This document shows, one piece after another, positions 15,718-23,751 of a stretch of DNA of 41,904 nt. Made by a program: the position numbers and the translations under genes. This stretch comes from Opitutaceae bacterium (GTDB lineage Bacteria; Verrucomicrobiota; Verrucomicrobiia; Opitutales; Opitutaceae): the NCBI GenBank assembly GCA_028822375.1, contig JAPKDW010000007.1, positions 1 through 41,904 of the forward strand. The letters are read 5' to 3'. Under the pieces are notes generated by a model. The model saw only the letters and a list, made by a program, of their open reading frames with translations. It ran no database searches and was not told the origin of the DNA. Within the stretch, counting starts at the first letter, position 1, and each line of letters opens with the position of its first letter.

Positions 15718-16362
15718 ATGAAGCGCTCCTTCGACAATATAGCCAATAGCTATGCTCGATTAGAATCTCTAATGTTTGGCAACAGCCTCCAACACGCCCG
15801 TGAATATGCGCTTTCCGCGTTCGATGTTACCGGCGCTCAAAAAGCGCTGCTTTTGGGCGATGGCGACGGCCGGTTTGCATGCCGTGCATTGCAAGACAAT
15901 CCTCTTCTCCAAATCGACTCGATAGACATCAGTCCCTCAATGCTTCATTGCGCGAAAACTCGGATCCAAACCTCAAACCCAAAACTCCTAGCGCGCTACA
16001 ACCCAATCAATGCAAACGCCCTTGATCACGAGTACCCGCTATCCCATTACGATATAGTCGTCACTCAATTTTTTATGGATTGTTTCAAATCGAATCAAGC
16101 AAACCAGTTAATCGCCCAGCTCGAAACGACAATCAAGCCAAACGGAAGATTCGCCTACGCCGATTTCTCCATCCCCCAAAGACGTGCATGGAATTTCACA
16201 AGCCGCTTTCTTGTCGCGATACTCTATCATTGTTTCAGGCTAACAACCGACATTAGAGCGCGTCGCCTTCCTACGCTAACATGGCCCGAATCGCTCGAAT
16301 CAGAAACAAAAACCGAATTCCTTAAGGGACTTCTAACCTGCGAAAACCGAATCAAACGATGA
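15718..16362 (+). CDS. Class I SAM-dependent methyltransferase
   Basis: 214 aa. It opens with FDNIANSYARLE, like UbiE-type methyltransferases. SAM motif I is ALLLGDGDGRFACR (about 43-56), with acidic post-I IDSIDIS and motif near YDIVVTQFFMD. The C-terminal part (FSIPQRRAWNFTSRFLV) is hydrophobic and basic, hinting at membrane contact. The start codon is one base after the stop of the UbiA-like gene, with no own Shine-Dalgarno, so it is probably translated by coupling. It may methylate a lipid-like product of its partner; this is inference. It converges with the 485-aa gene. Confidence 0.75.
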   Translation: MKRSFDNIANSYARLESLMFGNSLQHAREYALSAFDVTGAQKALLLGDGDGRFACRALQDNPLLQIDSIDISPSMLHCAKTRIQTSNPKLLARYNPINANALDHEYPLSHYDIVVTQFFMDCFKSNQANQLIAQLETTIKPNGRFAYADFSIPQRRAWNFTSRFLVAILYHCFRLTTDIRARRLPTLTWPESLESETKTEFLKGLLTCENRIKR

Positions 16363-16384
16363 TCTTCAAACTCTTAATGTAAGA

Positions 16385-17842
16385 TCAACGCAACTCATTC
16401 GGGAGTTGTTCATATCTATATCTTAGAGACTCCAGGACCTTTTTAAATTCGTCCCTATCGAACTGCTTTCCCATCGGAAGGGATTCCTCGCTCAACAGGT
16501 TATTAATCAATGCGCAATATCGACTATCGACCATCAGTCCAAGCAGCTCTCCAGTCTTCGAGAAGACTAAGTCACCTTTGGTAGGAGAAAAGTCGCCGAA
16601 AATACGACTGAATACCTTGGACTGCATCCGAACGTAACCGGGAGTATTCGCGGTCAGTTTAAATTCAACTTCGCCATAATAATCCCCCTTTTCATCGATC
16701 AAAATCGCTTCGGAAAACTTGAATGGCTTCAGTGCCGTATAGAATAATTCACCTCCAAGAGATTCTGCTTCTTCTTTTGAGACCCGCGTCGCAGCGATCC
16801 TCGGGTCTAACGCCAAAAACTCCAGAACCGGTGGGACCAAACGAGCATCTCCTCGAACGAGTTCAGAGCTTACTCGGCGGTAACCCAAGGAACTCTTCCC
16901 GAGGCCCAATGGTGTCGAACTCAGATGAGAAAGCGCATAAATAGACTCTCCATCCGAAACAAGAATGGTCATCGCCTGCTCGTCATCCTTCAACTTTTGA
17001 CCGCGATAGTAACGATCAGAAGTAAACGTGGTCACGATTCGGCTCTGATTGAATTTTGAGAACAAAGTATTAGCATTAACCGGTAAGCTCGATCGAAACT
17101 CCTCCGTAAGATCCTGCGAACGCTCAGCTAATTCAGTTATCCCTTCAGCCATCTGAGTGGTTTGCGCTTGCAGCTCTTTGCGCTCAGCTCGCTCGGCAAC
17201 AACTTCGCCTTTAAGCGTATCGACATTCTCCTGAAGCATTCTTTTCTGCTCATCAGAAACACGTACTTGTATATTTAATTCTTGAATACGCGATTCCGCT
17301 TCTTTCTTCGCCACTTGCTCCTGCTTTAAAGCTTCCTCTTTCCGTTTAATCTGTTCCAACTTATCGTCTAATTCTTCTTGTAGCAAACGGGCCTGAGCCT
17401 CGGTTTGCTTCGCTTTCGATTCCAGCGATTGGTATCTCAACTCCAAATCGACAATCGATTCCTTGGCTTGTTTCGCGCTCTCCTGAAGAGTCTCCTTCTC
17501 TACTGCCAGTTCATCCTCACGAGCGCTAGCCAACTCCAAGTCGCCACGCAGGTCCTGGATTGACGCGTCTCTTTCATCAATACGCTTCTCAGCATCGTCC
17601 AACTCCTTCTGCGAACGCTGCGTTTCGTCCTGCAATTGCTCTTGAGCCACCTGCTCCTCTTCCAAGGAAGCTTTCAATGTATCCAACAAATCCTGCTCCA
17701 TCATCGCCATAGAGGAAACGCTCTGTTCTCCCGAGTCGGCGGGCAGTGTGTCCTCCGACTTCGTTTCCTCCTCCCAATCGACAAGCGACAAAAGGGTGAG
17801 AAGCAGAAAATCGCAGATGATTAATAACAACGTCTTATTCAT
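16385..17842 (-). CDS. Membrane-anchored coiled-coil protein with protease-like C-domain
   Basis: 485 aa. Residues 4-20 form a single membrane segment containing an Asp (LLLIICDFLLLTLLSLV) followed by an acidic WEEE, in the style of MotB/ExbD/TolR N-termini. Residues about 60-265 are a long Glu/Gln/Lys-rich coiled coil. Residues about 275-440 form a beta-rich domain ending SPTKGDLVFSKTGELLGLMV. This resembles the region around the catalytic Ser of trypsin-like proteases (GDSGGPV…G…GI) but lacks the Ser-Gly-Gly. I know no named family. The gene begins five bases after the stop of the 566-aa membrane gene, so the two are surely an operon and probably a complex. Likely faces the periplasm. Confidence 0.7.
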   Translation of the reverse strand: MNKTLLLIICDFLLLTLLSLVDWEEETKSEDTLPADSGEQSVSSMAMMEQDLLDTLKASLEEEQVAQEQLQDETQRSQKELDDAEKRIDERDASIQDLRGDLELASAREDELAVEKETLQESAKQAKESIVDLELRYQSLESKAKQTEAQARLLQEELDDKLEQIKRKEEALKQEQVAKKEAESRIQELNIQVRVSDEQKRMLQENVDTLKGEVVAERAERKELQAQTTQMAEGITELAERSQDLTEEFRSSLPVNANTLFSKFNQSRIVTTFTSDRYYRGQKLKDDEQAMTILVSDGESIYALSHLSSTPLGLGKSSLGYRRVSSELVRGDARLVPPVLEFLALDPRIAATRVSKEEAESLGGELFYTALKPFKFSEAILIDEKGDYYGEVEFKLTANTPGYVRMQSKVFSRIFGDFSPTKGDLVFSKTGELLGLMVDSRYCALINNLLSEESLPMGKQFDRDEFKKVLESLRYRYEQLPNELR

Positions 17843-17847
17843 CGTCG

Positions 17848-19548
17848 TTAGGCAGACTTCACCTTCGTACTCGTACTCAAGGTAGCGAGCTCTTCCTGGC
17901 TCGCGAGAATCAACTTGTTTTTAAACGGCCTCACCAACTGAATTTTTACGATCGCCACTCCTAAAATCCCGAAAAGGTTAGAGCTGTAGGCAGCGATCAA
18001 ATTCGCTTCAATTAGTCCCAATACTTGAAGAACCAAAGAAATACAGGTCCCAGCGATTCCAACGTAAAGCCCAGAGTCGAAAAGGTTTTCCTCGTTCTCC
18101 ATCAGCTTTAATTTGATAAGATTATCGTAATCGCTTCGATCGACTTGACGCACTTTTAAGAGACAGATCATAAAGACCAGTATCTGGAGCGTAAAAAAGA
18201 AGGAAACGGATAGCAGTGTTGCGGGTTCCATAGATGCAGTAGGTTCGGTTTCTACGATAACGGTTTCGCCATCTACTTGAGCAAGTACCGGCATTACAAA
18301 TTTAAATGAGTATCCTTGAATCTCGTCGCTGCCAGCCAGGTGAGGTTCACTCAGAATGACAAGGACGATAACGGAGGCGAGCGAAACGAACAGCCTCTGA
18401 GCGCTCGCGAGTAATTTCGGGTTTGATTCACGATATGAACGATTAAATCCACCCAAGCCCCAAAAGACTAAAAACGCTCCTAGAAAATAGGCCAAGTATT
18501 TTACTGCGAGAGACGACTTTGGATTCTGAAGACTATAGCTAACGAGATATGCCTCGAACGAAGAGACCTCTACCGAACCCGCATCTGCTTCCAAAGGAAG
18601 TTGCTCCCTCACAAGCATCTTTATCGCGTCCACGCCATACCCCGCCGCAACGCGCAAGGCATCTATCCCATCGTCGCCGAATAGTCCGAGAAACTGCATC
18701 ACGCGGGCTGGATCATCCACCACCATCGCAGACGCGTAAACCAATGGAGCCACATCCGCTCTCCGATGAAACGCATAACGCAGTTTCTTCACCGTATCCA
18801 AATCTTCGATCCTCCCGAAAAGCGCTTCAAGCTGCCCCCAATTCAACGAGCGAGACAACGAAAGCGCATCGAGATAGAAATTTTCCAAGACCGCCACATC
18901 GCCTGACGCCAACGCATCCGCAATGCGACTCCTTAATTCTCGCTTTAGCGTCGGCCGCAGCCGATCCCCCTGAACGAGAAGCCCGAGAGTTAGTAACGTT
19001 CCTTCCAACGGCCGGCCAGAAACGCTTTGAACAGGAAACAGTCGCTTGTAAGTTGATAGCCTACCGGTTTCCATCAAGTCGCGAACCATCGGGTCACGCG
19101 AATTCTCAAGTAGCCCTCGAATAGCATCGCGGCAAGGCTTCGAAAGAGCGACTCCAAGAATTCCCGGCTGATCCGAATAGTCGGCGAGTGGCACCTCATC
19201 AAGAGCCGCTTCAAGAAACGGATCCCATGCTCCCCAGCGGCTCAGCACCGGATTCAGATCTTCCCACTTTGTCAATTGATCCTCGAGAGCCTCTACGCCA
19301 TCTAAGCCCGCGATCTGATTTGCCTCTAGGTACTGACGAGCCAATCCCGCCTCTTCCTCCTCCACTGCCATTTCCGCCAAGTCCACCATTGATGCCGAAC
19401 GAACGCCCGCTTCATGGAGGATTGCTCTTGGTATCGATTTAAAACGCGACGGAATAAGCCAACCAAAACCCACCAGAACAACCCCCAGGACCAACAGGAC
19501 CAAGGGGCCAACGATTCGGCTAAGATTGTTATTCTTGAGAGACGTCAT
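17848..19548 (-). CDS. Multi-TM membrane protein, MotA/ExbB-like C-terminal part
   Basis: 566 aa. An N-terminal membrane segment (about 12-32) is followed by some 310 residues of soluble, helix-rich sequence (Leu/Ala/Arg-rich, repeat-like). Five hydrophobic segments follow at about 345-365, 385-405, 441-465, 493-513 and 518-535. The last two, GLYVGIAGTCISLVLQVLGL and AAYSSNLFGILGVAIVKI, resemble the two channel helices of MotA/ExbB/TolQ proteins (G-x-x-GT…, then A-x-x-T/S…GL-x-x-AI). The downstream 485-aa partner has a MotB/ExbD-like anchor. A proton-channel pair is a hypothesis. No close family is recognised. Divergent from def. Confidence 0.65.
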   Translation of the reverse strand: MTSLKNNNLSRIVGPLVLLVLGVVLVGFGWLIPSRFKSIPRAILHEAGVRSASMVDLAEMAVEEEEAGLARQYLEANQIAGLDGVEALEDQLTKWEDLNPVLSRWGAWDPFLEAALDEVPLADYSDQPGILGVALSKPCRDAIRGLLENSRDPMVRDLMETGRLSTYKRLFPVQSVSGRPLEGTLLTLGLLVQGDRLRPTLKRELRSRIADALASGDVAVLENFYLDALSLSRSLNWGQLEALFGRIEDLDTVKKLRYAFHRRADVAPLVYASAMVVDDPARVMQFLGLFGDDGIDALRVAAGYGVDAIKMLVREQLPLEADAGSVEVSSFEAYLVSYSLQNPKSSLAVKYLAYFLGAFLVFWGLGGFNRSYRESNPKLLASAQRLFVSLASVIVLVILSEPHLAGSDEIQGYSFKFVMPVLAQVDGETVIVETEPTASMEPATLLSVSFFFTLQILVFMICLLKVRQVDRSDYDNLIKLKLMENEENLFDSGLYVGIAGTCISLVLQVLGLIEANLIAAYSSNLFGILGVAIVKIQLVRPFKNKLILASQEELATLSTSTKVKSA

Positions 19549-19628
19549 GTATTAGATACCAATTCTTCCATCGAAAGAATTTGCCCTAACCTGAGCGGGA
19601 GTTTTGCTTAGGTCAAAATCGAAGACCT

Positions 19629-20195
19629 ATGACTTTGGAAATTGTTCATTATGGAGAAGACGTCCTCCATCAAAAAGGCGAAAAAATAACACGCTTCAAC
19701 GGCGAGCTGAAAAGCATGTTCGAAAATATGGTCGATACCTGCATCGAAGCTGAAGGCATTGGGCTCGCCTCTCAGCAAATCGGCAAGGCATTAATGTTTT
19801 GCGTAGTAGACCTGCGAGATATCGAAGCCGATTTCGAATACAAACTGGACGGAACATCGCCACCGCTGGATCTCTTCAATCCAATAGGAATGTGTAATCC
19901 AACCGTCACGTTCATCGAATCGGAAAAAACGACCTACGAAGAAGGCTGCCTGTCTTTTCCCGATATTCGAGGCGATGTGGATCGCCCCGACTGGATCCGC
20001 TGCGAATATCAAGATATCGAAGGCAATCCTCACGTAATAGAATGTAACGGCTTACTAAGTCGCTGCATTCAGCACGAAGTCGATCACCTAAACGGAATCC
20101 TCTTCACCGAGCGAATGAAGAAAAAGACCTTCAAACGCATCCAATCAGCCGTAAACGAGCTGAAAACGAAAACCTTGATTCGCCTGTCGAAATAG
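19629..20195 (+). CDS. def: Peptide deformylase
   Basis: 188 aa. All three motifs are intact: GIGLASQQIG (43-52, canonical GxGLAAxQ), EEGCLSFP with metal Cys107, and QHEVDHLNG with metal His149/His153 and catalytic Glu150. It removes the N-formyl group from nascent proteins in the cytoplasm, using Fe(II). The short insert VDLRDIEADFEYKLDGTSPP in the middle is longer than in the E. coli enzyme. The usual partner fmt is not adjacent. A hairpin terminator lies about 150 bases downstream. Confidence 0.97.
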   Translation: MTLEIVHYGEDVLHQKGEKITRFNGELKSMFENMVDTCIEAEGIGLASQQIGKALMFCVVDLRDIEADFEYKLDGTSPPLDLFNPIGMCNPTVTFIESEKTTYEEGCLSFPDIRGDVDRPDWIRCEYQDIEGNPHVIECNGLLSRCIQHEVDHLNGILFTERMKKKTFKRIQSAVNELKTKTLIRLSK

Positions 20196-20648
20196 ACCCC
20201 GATTCGCTCAATCTTAATTTGCGCCTACCGACGCAAGACGAATCCATTCAAAGATATAGCACTACAAATGGCCGATATGTCTGCCTGATTTCCCACGAAA
20301 TTCTACGAATTTAGAAAAGCGGAAGGTCAATCCCAGAAAAGAAGATGGCGGACTGTCTACCCCTAAACAGTCCGCCTTGGTTTTCTTCTTTACCCCAAAA
20401 TCCCGCTAAGCGGGAAATCGTTGTTCATAATAAGTACGGTCTATCTGTTTCGAAATCAAGCAAAAGTTTAGATTTTTTCATATATATATATTTTACAAGT
20501 AGATTCACTAATAGGGTAAAGTGAATGCTTATCGTTTTCGGCAACGAAACCTGCCCTTTGCGCCCCCGATGCCAGATTCGAAGAATCCCTCATTTCAAAA
20601 GCAACCTTTTGGTATTCAGAAACAAACCTTCGCTCTTCGAGTTTCAAA
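20196..20648. other. Non-coding stretch between def and the 147-aa gene
   Basis: About 450 bases with no convincing gene. It holds a strong terminator (20347-20386), a small palindrome TCCCGC-TAA-GCGGGA (20401-20415) that on the minus strand is followed by TTTT, and an AT-rich alternating run near 20480-20490. The track ORF 20468-20665 overlaps the end of the 147-aa gene and has no family features. Confidence 0.5.
20347..20386 (+). terminator. Strong Rho-independent terminator
   Basis: A 10-bp perfect stem GGCGGACTGT / ACAGTCCGCC with a 10-base loop is followed by TTGGTTTTCTTCTTT. It is the only clear plus-strand terminator after def, 150 bases downstream of its stop. Confidence 0.85.
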
Positions 20649-21092
20649 TCAACCCTCGAAACCATACTCTGCTAAGAACCCAGACACGCCTTCTTCGAAC
20701 GAGAATGGCGATCCGGAGCTTGAAAGATATTCTCCGGAACAAGCTAAAAAGCCCAATTGTACTTCGAGTTTAGACGATCGATTTTCTCGAATCAGAAATT
20801 GAAGGAGCGTTTCCAAAGCTCGAACCCAGTCACTCGTCGAATAATTTGAATTATTCGCGCGAGTTTCGATTTTTCGCAGTACAGTGTCTCCGGCAATCTC
20901 TCCTTCAAGAGCTACTGATTCGCATAACTTGACGAAGCTCGCTGGGCGTTCCAAATTCTCCCCTATACCCACAACGGTCTCGGCCGACCATCCAGCGCTC
21001 TCAGCAACCAAAATGGCCCGCTCCCAAGCGATCTGCATCGAGCGAATACCACCTGAGCGTTCTAAAATCCATTCCTGCAAATCAGTCGCCAT
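20649..21092 (-). CDS. Uncharacterised 147-aa protein
   Basis: 147 aa, mildly acidic and predicted mainly helical (LQEWILERSGGIRSMQIAWER; WVRALETLLQFLIREN). There is no signal peptide, membrane segment or metal motif, and I recognise no family. It starts 64 bases after the 704-aa gene on the same strand, so the two may form a transcription unit. The ATG at 21090-21092 gives the longest frame. Confidence 0.55.
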   Translation of the reverse strand: MATDLQEWILERSGGIRSMQIAWERAILVAESAGWSAETVVGIGENLERPASFVKLCESVALEGEIAGDTVLRKIETRANNSNYSTSDWVRALETLLQFLIRENRSSKLEVQLGFLACSGEYLSSSGSPFSFEEGVSGFLAEYGFEG

Positions 21093-21156
21093 TTATAGCA
21101 ACAGGCAATTAACCAGCCTTTCTCGCCAGTCAACAGTCGAAATACATTCCACTAAG

Positions 21157-23271
21157 CTACATGCTGCGAATCAACCTGATCGATATCTCAGCCCCGTCGC
21201 CTTCCATACGATATCCATCCGTCTTCAATGCGAGTCGAGTAACCGTACTAGGTCTGAAAAACTCAGGAGCGTCGCCTCCCGGTTGATCTTCGAACGCGAC
21301 CGTCGTTAAATTTAACAAAGCCTGAGTATCTCCTCCTTTCCCCTCTATGATATCCAGGATTCCTGTAAAATGCTTCGAGTGCGTCTGGTCAGAGTCGAGT
21401 TTGAGTATTCCCTTTATCAGGCCTCCTTCGTTTCGAGTTTCCGTTATAATCATGGAGATTTCTCGAGCATCCGCTCCATCCACGCCAGCGATCGCCATAC
21501 CTTTGAAATACGAGCCTTTAGACAAAGATGTGGCCAAACGGTTTCGCCGCTCCATCCGTTGACGTTTCCGTTCGTTTTCTACCGCTACATACTGATTATC
21601 AAGGTGTTTTACCTCCTCAAGATAACTTTTTCCTGCTAGTTTGTAGGTTCTAATTAGGTATTCAAATTCTTTGGTGCCCACTTCCAAGGAAGCCTCATCA
21701 TCCAGGTCTACAACTTTACCTTGGCCCCAAATCAAATTCGAGTTTCCTCCCTCCACATGCAAATTCGAGAAAGTCCATCCCTTCTCCACAGTTTCTCTCG
21801 AAAGTCTAAAGTTCGCCGTCAACGGGAAGCTCTCACCCTTATGAGCCGACAATTGGTACAGTTTCTTCCATGGCTGCTCAGGCGGCATCAACGCCATCTC
21901 TGGATACTCCTCGGATACGAATAACGCCGCAGCCTCAATATCGCTTCGCTCGAATTCAATCTGCGGATATACGAGCGCATTTTCGACGGGCAAATAAAGA
22001 TCGCTCGTCAAATGCGCCTCCATTTTCACTTCGATCAAGACTTCCGTGTCCGAGGCCTGACGAATTTCAGTACTAAAACCTTTCGCATGATAGTGACGCG
22101 CCTCTTCCAATTCATCGAAAACTTGCTTAGCGATCGTCGCAACATGCCAACTTAGGGTCGCCCCTTCGAGACCTCCACCATGGAGATATCCGTACAACTC
22201 TTCTTTTACGAAGGCTAGAGTGAGCCCAAGTCCAACAAACAATAGTCCTGCTGCCAAAGCCGTCGATTGCAGTACTCTTCCAACGATTCCTCTAGATGGA
22301 CCCGATTTTAAATGACTCTCATTCCCTGCCACCAACTCCGCGTTAGCCGCCAAACCTTCTTCTCCTTCCGCTTCAGCAAAGCCAATATTGAATCCATCCA
22401 GAGACGAGCTTTCTGCGAGAAGATTATCGTCATCCATCAAAAATGAAACATCGTCGAACGACTCCGGTTCCGACTGTTCTTCAGATTCCTCTTCTATCGT
22501 GGCCGGAGGCGGCTTTTCAGCGACAAGTTCCTTAGCTACTTCTGGCTCTTTAGACTCGACGACCTCTTCCTCTACGTAAATTTCGGCATCATCTAGGCAA
22601 ACAGGAGCTGGCGGTGGCGGTGGCGAATCCCCAGCTCGATCTGCAATATTAGAACCGACTACCCGTCTCGGCTGGTCAGGGGGTTCACCTGGGCTATCGC
22701 TGGCTGCCGTCATAAAAGTTTGAGGATCAGGCATCGCCATCAGCTCATTCTCTTCCACGTCGACAGGAACTTCATCTAAAACCTCCTCCTCCGCTTTTTC
22801 AACCGGAAGCTGAAAATCTCCGCCGCTCAAAATGCTACCCGCCTGAGCCAGAAGCTCTTCTGAAGTCGGCAATGAAGAAGCGCCCTCCCCCGAAGCGTCA
22901 ACACTATCAACTTCCTCTTCTTCCGCAAATGCATTAGCAACTTCATTGCGAATATCAACTGCTGCCGAGTCATCGATCTCCAAATCTATTTCGGCGGTCG
23001 ATTCCACCAAATCAGGAGACGACTCTTCGATTTCAGTATTATCCTCAATCTCAAGTCCCAAAAGATCGGAACCAATATCGATCCCTCCAAGTAACCCCTC
23101 TACGTCACCGCCAAAAGACTCTACCGAAGGTTCATCAAAGTTCGCCGGCTGCGGTTCATCGATTTTGGCAGGCTCAGGCGCTTCCCCGCCGTTATCGGCA
23201 GGAACTACTGAATCGAGATTTGAAGAATCAGGTTCTTCAAACTCGGAACGTTGAGAATCGGACTGAGCCAT
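21157..23271 (-). CDS. Large acidic single-pass membrane protein
   Basis: 704 aa from the ATG at 23271; the track start at 23295 is a TTG eight codons upstream without support. The N-terminal half (about 1-325) is highly acidic, low-complexity and Glu/Ser/Asp/Pro-rich (short runs such as VDSVDASGEGASS and DSPPPPPAP), probably disordered and cytoplasmic. One membrane segment follows (STALAAGLLFVGLGLTLAFV, about 335-355). The C-terminal half (about 360-704) is a folded, beta-rich region with LPVENALVYPQIEF and FTGILDIIEGKG, probably outside the cytoplasm. I recognise no family. The architecture resembles membrane-spanning signalling or scaffold proteins. The following 147-aa gene may be its partner. 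Confidence 0.7.
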   Translation of the reverse strand: MAQSDSQRSEFEEPDSSNLDSVVPADNGGEAPEPAKIDEPQPANFDEPSVESFGGDVEGLLGGIDIGSDLLGLEIEDNTEIEESSPDLVESTAEIDLEIDDSAAVDIRNEVANAFAEEEEVDSVDASGEGASSLPTSEELLAQAGSILSGGDFQLPVEKAEEEVLDEVPVDVEENELMAMPDPQTFMTAASDSPGEPPDQPRRVVGSNIADRAGDSPPPPPAPVCLDDAEIYVEEEVVESKEPEVAKELVAEKPPPATIEEESEEQSEPESFDDVSFLMDDDNLLAESSSLDGFNIGFAEAEGEEGLAANAELVAGNESHLKSGPSRGIVGRVLQSTALAAGLLFVGLGLTLAFVKEELYGYLHGGGLEGATLSWHVATIAKQVFDELEEARHYHAKGFSTEIRQASDTEVLIEVKMEAHLTSDLYLPVENALVYPQIEFERSDIEAAALFVSEEYPEMALMPPEQPWKKLYQLSAHKGESFPLTANFRLSRETVEKGWTFSNLHVEGGNSNLIWGQGKVVDLDDEASLEVGTKEFEYLIRTYKLAGKSYLEEVKHLDNQYVAVENERKRQRMERRNRLATSLSKGSYFKGMAIAGVDGADAREISMIITETRNEGGLIKGILKLDSDQTHSKHFTGILDIIEGKGGDTQALLNLTTVAFEDQPGGDAPEFFRPSTVTRLALKTDGYRMEGDGAEISIRLIRSM

Positions 23272-23439
23272 ATAAGGTTTTGCCAATCCCGCCAAATCGC
23301 GATTGAACGGGAAATCTAATAAGCTTATCGGTTTAATTCCAACAGGTCTTTAGGATCGGACTGCAATTGAGATTTCTTCTCCAACTGCAAAACAAGCTTC
23401 GCATTAGCCATTCCAGCAATTTCCGACAACAAATCCACT

Positions 23440-23640
23440 ATGAATACCGAATCATTCCAAGAGCTTGAAACGAAAATCGCATTTCTCGAACGGCACATCG
23501 AGGAGCAAGACCGCGTGATAATGAAGCTCCACCAAAAGGTCGAAACCATCGTACAAGAAATTGGCCAACTGAAGACCACTCTTCAGCAGTCCTCATCCTC
23601 ATCCTCCGAGATTCCAGACGAAAGACCCCCTCATTACTAA
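23440..23640 (+). CDS. slyX: SlyX-family protein
   Basis: 66 aa: a coiled-coil (LETKIAFLERHIEEQDRVIMK, LHQKVETIVQEIGQLKTTL), then a Ser-rich linker ending ERPPHY. The PPHY C-terminus and helix spacing are diagnostic of SlyX, a small protein of unknown function found beside slyD in enterics. It is a lone gene here, divergent from the 704-aa gene. Confidence 0.85.
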   Translation: MNTESFQELETKIAFLERHIEEQDRVIMKLHQKVETIVQEIGQLKTTLQQSSSSSSEIPDERPPHY

Positions 23641-23751
23641 ATCGAAGCCCCAGAAGACCCATTTTCCTATAGACCCAATCCACAAGAGGCATTACCCAGT
23701 ACCGATACTAAATACAGCTCTCCCTAAGGGGGGCCGCTTCACCTCTGCCGA

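Noticed and set aside
20468-20665. 65-aa minus-strand ORF after the 147-aa gene
   Set aside because: It overlaps the preceding stop, lacks a ribosome site and shows no recognisable pattern; a real small protein is not excluded.
23325-23579. 84-aa minus-strand ORF, or its last 28 codons (MANAKLVLQLEK…), upstream of the 704-aa gene
   Set aside because: Most of it is antisense to slyX. The tail looks peptide-like, but there is no independent support for a start.
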